Assembly: GCA_937968035.1 (NCBI GenBank)
Contig: CALBTS010000840.1
Location: 1 to 15,588, forward strand
Reading direction: 5' to 3'
DNA from: an uncultured Methanomethylovorans sp.
Lineage (GTDB): Archaea > Halobacteriota > Methanosarcinia > Methanosarcinales > Methanosarcinaceae
DNA length: 15,588 bases
Below the pieces are notes generated by a model. The model was not told the DNA's origin. It made no database searches and saw only the letters and a list, made by a program, of their open reading frames with translations. A program made the position numbers and the translations under genes. Of the stretch, positions 1-6,619 are shown one piece after another. Each line of letters opens with the position of its first letter. Positions within the stretch are counted from its first letter, which is position 1.

Positions 1-355
1 ATTCATGCCTCTCTCCATCTAATTTCTTTTTCAATGAATAGAAGATCTTCTTACCCTTTCTGTCTCTCTTTAACCATCCAGACCTATGGAGTTCATTGAG
101 GTATTTGTTCTCTATAGACCTATGACGACCCGTGATCTCACTTACTTCATCAGCAGTACATGAAACCAGACTGGATACTGCAAAAAGTGACTTGCGGATA
201 GAATCGGGAACTGTAAGGAACAAAGCCATTTTATCATCTATAGGGGGAGAAGATCTCATTTCGACTTCTGTAACTCTTGACTCCAACAGCTTTAAACGAT
301 CATCAAGATCGTTCAGCAAAGCAATAATATTAATATCAAATTCTGGTACAGGCAT
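1..355 (-). CDS. Winged-helix (HTH) protein with N-terminal coiled coil, C-terminus cut by window edge
   Basis: An open frame of 118 visible codons runs off the left edge. Residues about 8-34 (DINIIALLNDLDDRLKLLES and onward) look like a short amphipathic coiled coil. Residues about 55-110 read as a winged helix: a helix around TADEVSEITG, a recognition-helix-like stretch SIENKYLNELHRSGWL, and a basic wing RDRKGKKIFYSL. This pattern is common in archaeal ArsR/MarR-like regulators, where the first helix set often dimerises. It is transcribed divergently from the KaiC-like gene at 520, so it could regulate that gene or itself. An in-frame ATG at 367 is an alternative start; neither start has a strong ribosome site, although TTGATC precedes 355. 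The DNA-binding role is inferred from fold-like pattern only. The same type of wing ends the coiled-coil protein at 2693-4369. Confidence 0.7.
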   Translation of the reverse strand, partial: MPVPEFDINIIALLNDLDDRLKLLESRVTEVEMRSSPPIDDKMALFLTVPDSIRKSLFAVSSLVSCTADEVSEITGRHRSIENKYLNELHRSGWLKRDRKGKKIFYSLKKKLDGERHE

Positions 356-519
356 GATGATCAACATTTAATGGATTTGAAAGGGTTCTGCATTGTAAAT
401 ATGATGTGAACATTGGAAATATATACTGCTCTTGCACAGCTGCAACAAAGCACATAAACATTTATTTCGATAAATATATAACTATCTAAACACCACAGAT
501 ATTATAATAAGGTGGCTAC
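356..519. promoter_or_regulatory. Divergent intergenic promoter region
   Basis: This 164-base AT-rich gap lies between two genes that start in opposite directions. For the minus-strand gene, a TATA-like stretch (GTATATATTTCC read on the minus strand, about 415-427) lies 50-60 bases before the start. For the plus-strand gene, a TATA-like AAATATATA lies at about 472-480. A 14-base inverted repeat, TTGCA-CAGC-TGCAA (432-445), sits between them and could be an operator. Promoter positions are read by eye. Confidence 0.55.
460..481 (+). promoter_or_regulatory. TATA box overlapped by inverted repeat, upstream of KaiC-like gene
   Basis: The inverted repeat ATTTAT-TTCG-ATAAAT (460-475) runs straight into the TATA-like AAATATATA. 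This TATA lies about 40-45 bases before the ATG at 520, which predicts a transcript start near 503 and a leader of about 17 bases. That leader contains the ribosome site AAGGTGG four bases before the ATG. A protein bound to the repeat would be expected to compete with TBP/TFB, so it is a candidate repressor site, perhaps for the divergent winged-helix protein. Confidence 0.45.
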
Positions 520-1221
520 ATGCTATCTCCCACATACATACCAAATCTGGATGCTATACTTCATGGTGGTCTTATGCAAGGATCAAGTATGTTGATAGCA
601 GGCCCCACTGGAAGCGGGCGCACCCTTACATGCTTACAGTCGTTGTTCACAGCTGCAAAAGCCGGAGAGAAATGTATTTATATCACAGTACTGTCCGAAC
701 CTCCGGATAAATTAGTGCGCATCTCACAGAACTACTCCTTCTTTGATGACGAACCATTGAAATGCGGCAAGCTGAAATTCCTTGAACTGGATAGAGAGAT
801 ACTTGCAAAAGGAGATTATGCAACCCTCAAGTACTTTCATACCCTTGCACATGATAATCCCAACAGGGTGGTCATTGACCCTGCAACAGTGTTACTATGC
901 ATTTCACCATCCTTTGAGGACGGAAGAGAATTGCTTCCTTTAGAAAAAAGATCTTTCTTTGTGAATTTGCTCCGAGCTTTTGCAGCCTCGGATACGCTGC
1001 TTATGATGACAGGGGATCTAACAGGAGGAGAGATCAACACCAGTATCCTGAGCCATCTTTCCGATGCGGTGATCGAACTGGGAAGCCATGATCAAAAAGA
1101 TAATGATGAACGGCGATACGTCAAAATAATAAAATCCAGAGGAAGAGATTTTGTTGCAGGGAAACATGATCTCAAAATATCATTGGATGGATTTACCACT
1201 ACACCCTATGATCCACCCTGA
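520..1221 (+). CDS. Degenerate KaiC/RecA-like single-domain protein (Walker A Lys replaced by Arg)
   Basis: This 233-residue protein has the layout of one KaiC domain. It opens with IPNLDAILHGGL, then a P-loop GPTGSGRT (residues 28-35), a second strand YITVLSEPP (54-62), a Walker-B-like RVVIDPATVL (116-125), and the typical C-terminal strand pair (KIIKSRGRDF, then a DLKISLDG segment). Two active positions look altered. The P-loop lysine is Arg34, and the usual glutamate pair after strand 2 is reduced to Ser59-Glu60. In the KaiC family these residues hold and hydrolyse ATP, so this copy may bind nucleotide weakly or act as a non-hydrolysing sensor. A strong AAGGTGG site fixes the start. It is the only clear plus-strand gene and converges on the 1253-1822 gene with 31 bases between the stops. 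Archaellum ArlH is also a single KaiC-like domain, but I see nothing that assigns this protein to ArlH. Confidence 0.8.
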   Translation: MLSPTYIPNLDAILHGGLMQGSSMLIAGPTGSGRTLTCLQSLFTAAKAGEKCIYITVLSEPPDKLVRISQNYSFFDDEPLKCGKLKFLELDREILAKGDYATLKYFHTLAHDNPNRVVIDPATVLLCISPSFEDGRELLPLEKRSFFVNLLRAFAASDTLLMMTGDLTGGEINTSILSHLSDAVIELGSHDQKDNDERRYVKIIKSRGRDFVAGKHDLKISLDGFTTTPYDPP

Positions 1222-1252
1222 TATTGGGACTGTTCCACCTGCGTATCCATTC

Positions 1253-1822
1253 TCAGACATCTTTCAGCTCATGCTGGGTATGTTTCCGAACGATGTTCAA
1301 AAGCCTTATGCGCGCTATACCGATCTCCTGATCGTTAACTGAAGTTGAGAGTGTTTCAAGCAGTTTGTCCACCAGCAAGATGTAATCTCTCTCTGTACCT
1401 GCATCCCTTAGTTGCTGAATAGCGCCTTCAGAAACTTCGCTGGTCCATTGTCTGTCAGAATAGTACGTCTTTTTATCGAGTTCAAGTTTCCTGCGTGCTA
1501 CTTCATTATTGACACGTACGAAGATGAGCTCAACGGTATGGGGATCTCCCACAAATTCATTCATGAATTGCATAATATCCATGATCACAGCAAAATATGG
1601 GATCTCAGGATCTTCACTCTGCTTAAATGCCTGAGCTACCTCCTGCCGTAACTTCTTTTTTGTGCTTTGGAGCAAATGGTCTGTGATCTGGTCAATAGCA
1701 GCAGAGCAATCTGCAGCAGATATGGATTGTTCGGTATATTGCACTTTCATAGGAGGCAAATGATATTTATTGTATAATGTAAGCAGTTGTCTGCGCAGTT
1801 TCTGAGAATCTATGTTTGCCAC
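1253..1822 (-). CDS. Unrecognised mostly helical protein of about 189 residues
   Basis: I do not recognise a family. The product is soluble, charged and probably all-helical, with no signal peptide or membrane segment. Recognisable stretches include KLRRQLLTLYNKYHLPP near the start, a middle helix QSTKKKLRQEVAQAFKQSED, and the pattern VELIFVRVNNEVARRKLELD. Two starts compete. The ATG at 1834 has no ribosome site. The GTG at 1822 is preceded by GGAGG with five bases between, so I chose 1822. It follows the GNAT gene (stop at 1879) after a 56-base gap that holds a TATA-like TATATAATTATT, so it may be the last gene of the left operon or have its own promoter. Its place in the operon suggests a partner of the signalling proteins, but nothing in the sequence shows what it does. 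Confidence 0.7.
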   Translation of the reverse strand: MANIDSQKLRRQLLTLYNKYHLPPMKVQYTEQSISAADCSAAIDQITDHLLQSTKKKLRQEVAQAFKQSEDPEIPYFAVIMDIMQFMNEFVGDPHTVELIFVRVNNEVARRKLELDKKTYYSDRQWTSEVSEGAIQQLRDAGTERDYILLVDKLLETLSTSVNDQEIGIARIRLLNIVRKHTQHELKDV

Positions 1823-1878
1823 ATTATCCTCCATAATAATTATATACTGAAAGACTAAGAATCAAAACACACCATTTT

Positions 1879-2652
1879 TTAAGCATTACATCCGGCGCAT
1901 CTCCGCAATTCATTAAGCAGACGGTTCATTTCCTTTTCCATAACACCGGATAACATACCATCACACTCCCCAAGCAAGGTATCAAACCTTTTGATATCAT
2001 TACAGGGTATTACTTTACCCATATTAAGACGGAATTTTAGTGATTCATAAAGATCGATCAACTCAGGATATACAATCCTTGGATATCTGGTTGCTATCTC
2101 ATGCCATAAAGCAACAGCTCTGGGATATGCCAGCATCAGATACCCTTCGTACTTTTGCCTGGAATTGCCAATGGGATCTGTAACCTCTGTAAAACCAAGC
2201 TTTTTACTGAAAAAGCTTGCAGCTTCAGGATTGTCTGGAATTGTGAGAACATTACCCTTAAGATAGTATACAGCTGTTGAGAACAAGACCCTGCCAATTC
2301 CGCAGTTACGGAAAGAAGAATGAACTTCCATACTACGCAACAGGAATAAAGAAGGACTGACAACATTCATCTTGCCCTTTATCTCTTTTTCAGTCTGCTC
2401 CTCCAGTTTCTCAAATCTTGCAAATCCTATGAGTTTATCATTTCCGGCTATGGACACAAATAGGAAATGACCTGATTCAATGGATCTCTTGAGTAGGAAT
2501 TTATACGGCATTCCAAACTTCTGATGAAAATAGATGAAACCCTCCCTGTCAACAGCACCTACATCGATATTAAGAGTATCAACTGCCTCAGATGACATGA
2601 GAAGAGCATAAGAGATATCCCCTGCCTGGTGTATTTTCTCCATTTCCTGCAT
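1879..2652 (-). CDS. GNAT-family N-acetyltransferase (second copy, helical C-terminal tail)
   Basis: The central part of this roughly 257-residue protein is a GNAT domain, which transfers an acetyl group from acetyl-CoA to an amine. Motif A is MEVHSSFRNCGIGRVLF, with the R-x-x-G-x-G pyrophosphate loop at residues 115-120. The later strand-helix pattern PEAASFFSKKLGFTEV is typical of motif B. An N-terminal stretch (FIYFHQKFGMPYKFLLKRS, about 39-57) aligns by eye with DYFNKHLGM in the GNAT at 8372-9289, so the two are likely paralogues. The C-terminal ~80 residues are helical and end in RCAGCNA; no zinc ribbon is present here. The frame stays open to 2769, but that would overlap the preceding gene. 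The ATG at 2652 follows GGGGATC by six bases and is my choice; the ATG at 2667 is an alternative. The substrate (protein lysine, polyamine or other amine) is unknown. Confidence 0.78.
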   Translation of the reverse strand: MQEMEKIHQAGDISYALLMSSEAVDTLNIDVGAVDREGFIYFHQKFGMPYKFLLKRSIESGHFLFVSIAGNDKLIGFARFEKLEEQTEKEIKGKMNVVSPSLFLLRSMEVHSSFRNCGIGRVLFSTAVYYLKGNVLTIPDNPEAASFFSKKLGFTEVTDPIGNSRQKYEGYLMLAYPRAVALWHEIATRYPRIVYPELIDLYESLKFRLNMGKVIPCNDIKRFDTLLGECDGMLSGVMEKEMNRLLNELRRCAGCNA

Positions 2653-2692
2653 TTGCACGATCCCCATGAGATATGTTGTATAGGGCCACTTT

Positions 2693-4369
2693 TTATCCTT
2701 TGTTCGCACTGTAGTAAAGGTACCTTCCTTTTCTGTGCGAAGTGATCGAACCCGAAGATAAAGCCTCATCCAATATCTGCATTAACTCTTTTTCATCCAT
2801 TTTCACATCAGAGGATATCAGAGATCTATGAAGTTGTTTCAATGTCGATGGACCAGCATCTGCCAGGGTGCTTACAACTACTCCTGAGAACTCATGCAAG
2901 TCATCCAGTTCATCCAGGTCAATAAACATATCACATTCATGAAGATCAGGTCTATCTTCATTGATAATAACTTCCTCAATATCACCCAGATCTATGTACA
3001 TCACATCTTCCTGCATGTCCGAACGTAGGTTTTGAAGTTGCTCCTGCAATGAAGCCACTTCTCTGGAAACACTTTCAATACCATGAACATCCGAGAATAC
3101 AGAATCTACCCGCGAGTATAGTTCTGATACCATCAATGATGTTTGCTCTCTCAGATCATTCAAAGATGCAGCGAGAGCTGCAATTTCGGGCTGTGATGGT
3201 ACAGCCTGGGAAATTTCAGAGGAAATCGAGAGAATTTCCTGAGCCACCACCTTGTTGTCTGAACCTGATTCGATCAATTCGAGCTGTGAGCGAATAGTTT
3301 CCAGATTGCCATTTAGTTTCTTGAAAAGACGAGTATGCAAGTTTACGGCGTTCGAAAGGCCCGAGATCTGGTCCTTTATATTGATAATATCCTCTGATTT
3401 GGCCTTGATCTCCTCAAGTTGCTGGTTCTGTAGCTGGGCCACGAATCCCATGTTCTCAGAAACATTGTTCAATTCCTGTAAATATTTGTTCACAAGGCAT
3501 TCCAGATCCTTAAGACGATGATTATGCTCAGCTATTTTCTCAACTGAATATTCTCTGCTACCTGTTTCTACAAATGACCGGAAATCCTGGGATTCATAGT
3601 TTGGCACATATTCTGCCATTCTTTTAAATATTTCTACATAGGTGCCATGGATCTGTTTTGTCGAAACCAATCGGGACTGTATGGCCTGTGAAAGCTCTTT
3701 TACAATAAAGGTTCCCTCTTCGAACCGGAAGAAATCCACCCCTGCACTGAACCCGCGAACATTATCCCTGATAGAATTAACGATATCTTCTGCTTCACTG
3801 TCGCCATATATATTTAACATTGCTCCGTAAAGGTCATTCAATGTTTTTGAATAGGTGATCTGGAGCACATCCGGGGGGACTTTGGCAGCGTTGAGGGACT
3901 GGCTACTGAGGGCGTCCTCTTCCCGTGCCACCCTGCTTAGTTTTTTGTGGAATGAATCGAATTCTTTTCTCAATTTAGATAGTTCTCTGTTCGAAGCCAG
4001 AGAGGAGATCTCATCTTTCAATGCATTCAAAGAGCCAGAACTCTGCAAAAGACCTTCATCTATCTTTAGCTGGACTGCAGAGAACCTATCTTCAAAATAA
4101 GCAAGTTTTTGCTGAATAAGCTGAAAAGCTGCATCGTCATAAATGATCAGGGGTTTATCTTCAGATGGTTGTTCAGCAACCTTTTGGGATAAATTGTCAT
4201 CAACATTTGACCCAGGCACATCTGCCTCTGCCAAAGAAGAAGATGAAAGAGAAAAATCTGTGACCTCTGCCTGGATATCAGGCTTATTTCCTGTGATGTC
4301 GGTCTCGCATGACTCGATGCAACATGAGCCATCTTCCAGCTTGTTTTTCAGATCAGTAACTTTTACCAT
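2693..4369 (-). CDS. Long coiled-coil protein with C-terminal winged helix
   Basis: This protein has about 558 residues. Residues 1-75 are Ser/Cys/acidic and probably disordered. Heptad-rich helices follow at about 80-155. A compact middle segment (about 165-280, including TYSKTLNDLYGAMLNIYGDS) comes next, then a long coiled coil at about 280-455. Two short acidic motifs, MYIDLGDIEEV and MFIDLDELDDL, lie at about 457-490. The last 60 residues read as a winged helix ending in HRKGRYLYYSANKG. There is no membrane segment. The shape suggests a cytoplasmic scaffold. ArlC/D/E proteins of archaella are also coiled-coil adaptors, but I cannot see their diagnostic domain here, so I do not assign that name. 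The start is uncertain: an in-frame GTG at 4393 would add eight residues and lies inside a 16-base duplication. It follows the roadblock gene and precedes a GNAT gene, all on the same strand. Confidence 0.78.
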   Translation of the reverse strand: MVKVTDLKNKLEDGSCCIESCETDITGNKPDIQAEVTDFSLSSSSLAEADVPGSNVDDNLSQKVAEQPSEDKPLIIYDDAAFQLIQQKLAYFEDRFSAVQLKIDEGLLQSSGSLNALKDEISSLASNRELSKLRKEFDSFHKKLSRVAREEDALSSQSLNAAKVPPDVLQITYSKTLNDLYGAMLNIYGDSEAEDIVNSIRDNVRGFSAGVDFFRFEEGTFIVKELSQAIQSRLVSTKQIHGTYVEIFKRMAEYVPNYESQDFRSFVETGSREYSVEKIAEHNHRLKDLECLVNKYLQELNNVSENMGFVAQLQNQQLEEIKAKSEDIINIKDQISGLSNAVNLHTRLFKKLNGNLETIRSQLELIESGSDNKVVAQEILSISSEISQAVPSQPEIAALAASLNDLREQTSLMVSELYSRVDSVFSDVHGIESVSREVASLQEQLQNLRSDMQEDVMYIDLGDIEEVIINEDRPDLHECDMFIDLDELDDLHEFSGVVVSTLADAGPSTLKQLHRSLISSDVKMDEKELMQILDEALSSGSITSHRKGRYLYYSANKG

Positions 4370-4371
4370 AC

Positions 4372-4405
4372 ATCCACATCCGTTTTTATCCACATCCGTT
4401 TTTAT
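4372..4405. repeat. 16-base direct tandem duplication between two genes
   Basis: The unit ATCCACATCCGTTTTT (plus strand) occurs at 4372-4387 and again at 4388-4403, followed by two bases of a third copy. It covers the stop codon of the roadblock gene and the candidate start region of the coiled-coil gene. On the transcribed strand each copy carries GGATGTGGAT, a weak ribosome-site-like run. The duplication looks recent because the copies are identical. Confidence 0.85.
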
Positions 4406-5172
4406 ACAAAGGACTCAAGCTTACGCTTGATGTCAGGTATCCACTCGGCCATACAAACATCAGCAATGTAATCGCCATGTAGCGGACGTATCTGGTCATT
4501 GATAACCATTTCCAGTAGCAATGGCCATAATTTTTCCGTCATCCATTTAGGAGAAGAGGCAATTTCATTAAAAGCCATAGCAAGAACCTGATCAACTTCT
4601 CCGCGTCCCATAACACCTGTTATCTTCTTTTTGATGTCGCTAAGTATCTCCATATTCTTTTTATATTCAGAAGACTGCGTGTACATTTCATTGAATACGC
4701 ATTTAGCAAGTTCCTTTAGTTCTCTGGAAACATCTTCCGGGTATTTGGAGAGCTGAGCCTCTGTCATAGGCTTTTGCTCGAAAAGGTGCTGCATGACGTC
4801 CCTTGTGATCTCTATTTTTCGCATGTTCTGAGAGAGGTCTATCTTCTTAGTGAACAATGAGATCAGCAATGCGCCTCTTCCCACAGATGAGAAGATCACA
4901 GTGCCGAAATCATATTCGATCACTGATTGCTGCAAACCCATGGAGAGCTGCTGACTTATATGCAACAAGTTGCTGGTAATGAGATTTGTCAGTTCGAATA
5001 TCTTAGGGCCAATACTGTCTGGGATATACGAAGCATATATCTTTCCATCGACTCCCGCAAACAGCAATATATCCACATCGCTTGTTTCGTAGGTCCTCTT
5101 CAACTGGGATACCAGTGCGAACTTTAGCAGAGATACGTCCTCAAGGTCCTCTTTTGTTTTTTTCACTGCCAT
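4402..5172 (-). CDS. Roadblock/LC7-domain protein with helical C-terminal extension
   Basis: Residues about 11-108 of this 256-residue protein show the roadblock/LC7 pattern. There is a helix, then strand DILLFAGVDGKIYAS (34-48), a long helix IFELTNLITSNLLHISQQL, then paired strands SVIEYDFGTVIFSSVG and GALLISLF. Roadblock proteins (such as bacterial MglB) dimerise and usually control or bind a nucleotide-hydrolysing partner. Here the direct upstream neighbour is a KaiC ATPase, 20 bases away, rather than a Ras-like GTPase. The remaining ~150 residues are helical and unrecognised. The ATG at 5172 is preceded by two overlapping GGTG runs and is favoured; two GTG codons at 5181 and 5178 could add up to three residues. 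The stop overlaps the 16-base tandem duplication. The fold call is by pattern; the link to the KaiC protein is inference. Confidence 0.75.
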   Translation of the reverse strand: MAVKKTKEDLEDVSLLKFALVSQLKRTYETSDVDILLFAGVDGKIYASYIPDSIGPKIFELTNLITSNLLHISQQLSMGLQQSVIEYDFGTVIFSSVGRGALLISLFTKKIDLSQNMRKIEITRDVMQHLFEQKPMTEAQLSKYPEDVSRELKELAKCVFNEMYTQSSEYKKNMEILSDIKKKITGVMGRGEVDQVLAMAFNEIASSPKWMTEKLWPLLLEMVINDQIRPLHGDYIADVCMAEWIPDIKRKLESFV

Positions 5173-5192
5173 CGGCACCACACCAGATATGC

Positions 5193-6272
5193 TTATTTCA
5201 CAAGCTCTTCAAGTTCCTTAAGCTCCTCGATATCAATAAGACCTTCAGTCTTCTGTTTTGGAACAACGGACATCTGCTCTTGACCAACAAGTGTCTTTTC
5301 AACATCTGCAAGGAAAGCAGATTGCTCGCCTGCATGCTCGGCTATGTACTGAGCTTCCTGTTTACGTTTTGCAACATCCTCTTTTCTAATGGAACCGGTA
5401 AGTCCCTGGGATTCAAAGAATATCTGGAGAGTTTCTTTGGGTGAGAAGGAATATGCCCAGTTCTTCTTCACATACTCTATGCGTTCAAGCAGGCTTTCAG
5501 AAGCACCGAGGTCAGCTGCCGTCCTGATCGCTTTGTCGAACATATCATCATATTTATTTGCATCTTCAGCTGAAACAAGAGGAGTGGTCCTTACAACAAC
5601 ACCTATTCCACGGACAAAGATATATGGATAAACCTCTTCCCCGTGTCTTGTAGCACGCATTTTAATGATCTCAAGAGCCCGGTTAAAAGCGCCGCCGATA
5701 GGCCTGTAGGAAAGATGGACAGCACCGTCGGACATATAGATAGGTATAAGCACATCCTCACCTACCGTTTCTCCCGGAGATGCATGTTCTTCAGTAGTTA
5801 TAAGCACCGGGCCAAGCTGCTTCAATGTATAGAACAGTTTCGTGATGATATCCCTCTGTTCCTGCTTATCCTGAATGGCCCAGATAAGTGGAGTAAGGGG
5901 GTCAATGACCACACGTGTCTTTACAGCATAATCCTTATTAGCTTCCACAAGTGCCGGCAACTGTTCATCGACCAGTTTAACAAAGTCCTTTCCTTTAGAG
6001 TGGAAGAAGAAAAGTTCTTTGTTATAGTATCTATCTAAATTGAAACCAAGCATGCGGGCTTCCCTGAGGATCTGTTCCGCTGGCTCTTCCATGCTAACAT
6101 AAAGAGCATTTTCCCCATGTTCAAGACCGTAAGCAAGATACTGCATTGCAAAAGTGGATTTGCCGGTACCACTTGAGCCTACAATGAGTAGTGTGCTCTT
6201 ATCCCGCACACCACCTTCTATTACCCTGTCCAGGCCAGCTATACCTGTGGGGATCCTGATCTCTTCGCTCAT
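5193..6272 (-). CDS. KaiC-family ATPase with C-terminal helical extension
   Basis: This 359-residue protein has one complete KaiC/RecA-like domain (about 1-230). Visible elements are the entry motif RIPTGIAGLDRVIEGG, Walker A GSSGTGKST (32-40), the glutamate pair in YVSMEEPAEQI (Glu62/Glu63), and Walker B RVVIDPLTPL with Asp124. A canonical late KIxK-like strand is replaced by EIIKMRATRHGEEVYPYIF. All key ATPase residues are intact, in contrast to the copy at 520-1221. Residues 230-359 are a helical, charged extension ending in LIDIEELKELEEL, which resembles acidic motifs in the coiled-coil protein of the same operon. KaiC-like ATPases in archaea often act as phosphorylatable or nucleotide-dependent switches in signalling. 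It overlaps the Sm-like gene by four bases (ATGA), and GGAGGG sits six bases before its ATG. It is longer than ArlH, and no gas-vesicle genes are present to support GvpD. Confidence 0.88.
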   Translation of the reverse strand: MSEEIRIPTGIAGLDRVIEGGVRDKSTLLIVGSSGTGKSTFAMQYLAYGLEHGENALYVSMEEPAEQILREARMLGFNLDRYYNKELFFFHSKGKDFVKLVDEQLPALVEANKDYAVKTRVVIDPLTPLIWAIQDKQEQRDIITKLFYTLKQLGPVLITTEEHASPGETVGEDVLIPIYMSDGAVHLSYRPIGGAFNRALEIIKMRATRHGEEVYPYIFVRGIGVVVRTTPLVSAEDANKYDDMFDKAIRTAADLGASESLLERIEYVKKNWAYSFSPKETLQIFFESQGLTGSIRKEDVAKRKQEAQYIAEHAGEQSAFLADVEKTLVGQEQMSVVPKQKTEGLIDIEELKELEELVK

Positions 6273-6610
6273 AACAGTCCCTCCAGCTTAGGATCATTTT
6301 CAATATCCAAGCTACGATTTATCTGACCGTTCTCCACAGAGAGTATAAGCGACTCATTTACCTCGAAAGGATAACCCAATTCAATGTAAATGACCTCAAC
6401 CGAAGATCCGCATATCAACATAAGATCAGTTACTTTGACCCAACCGGAATCTACCTTACGTACAACATCCTTGAGAAAAATATCATTAGATCTTGTATCG
6501 ACCATCAGGCATTCTCCTCTATAATGAGAACTGTCAGTAATGACACGTACCATCTCTCCGGTAAATCGACAGATAAGGTCACATTTATCATTTCGTGATT
6601 CACAAACCAT
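6269..6610 (-). CDS. Small Sm-like (LSm fold) protein
   Basis: This 113-residue protein matches the Sm pattern by eye. The Sm1-like part is RFTGEMVRVITD, then YRGECLMVD, then SNDIFLKD, placing Gly18, Gly32, Asp38, Asn42 and Leu46 at or within one residue of the consensus spacing. The Sm2-like part is LMLICGSSVEVIYI (64-77), equivalent to the usual I-R-G-x-x-V, but with Cys in place of the RNA-contacting Arg. Sm-fold proteins normally form rings that bind U-rich RNA. The lost Arg and the setting among signalling genes argue for a protein-binding role or a modified RNA role. The last ~35 residues are an acidic tail. A TTG at 6616 is in frame, but GAGG lies seven bases before the ATG at 6610, so I chose the ATG. 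The fold assignment is moderate; a generic small beta-barrel is the main alternative. Confidence 0.6.
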   Translation of the reverse strand: MVCESRNDKCDLICRFTGEMVRVITDSSHYRGECLMVDTRSNDIFLKDVVRKVDSGWVKVTDLMLICGSSVEVIYIELGYPFEVNESLILSVENGQINRSLDIENDPKLEGLL

Positions 6611-6619
6611 GTTCAAGCC

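Noticed and set aside
2653..2769. Longer N-terminus for the GNAT protein (start at 2769)
   Set aside because: It would overlap the end of the coiled-coil gene by 77 bases; the extra residues look like a shadow of that gene, and a GGGGATC site supports the ATG at 2652.
2693..4369. Coiled-coil protein as ArlC/D/E
   Set aside because: The coiled coil and cheF nearby are suggestive, but I could not see the diagnostic ArlD/E domain; instead there is a C-terminal winged helix.
4372..4405. Start of a CRISPR-like repeat array
   Set aside because: Only two adjacent 16-base copies with no spacers; this is a simple tandem duplication.
5643..6038. 131-codon open frame on the plus strand
   Set aside because: It is antisense to the KaiC Walker region; no ribosome site and no domain pattern.
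5193..6272. KaiC-like ATPase as archaellum ArlH or gas-vesicle GvpD
   Set aside because: It has a 130-residue C-terminal extension not expected for ArlH, no arlI/arlJ neighbours, and no gas-vesicle structural gene is present.
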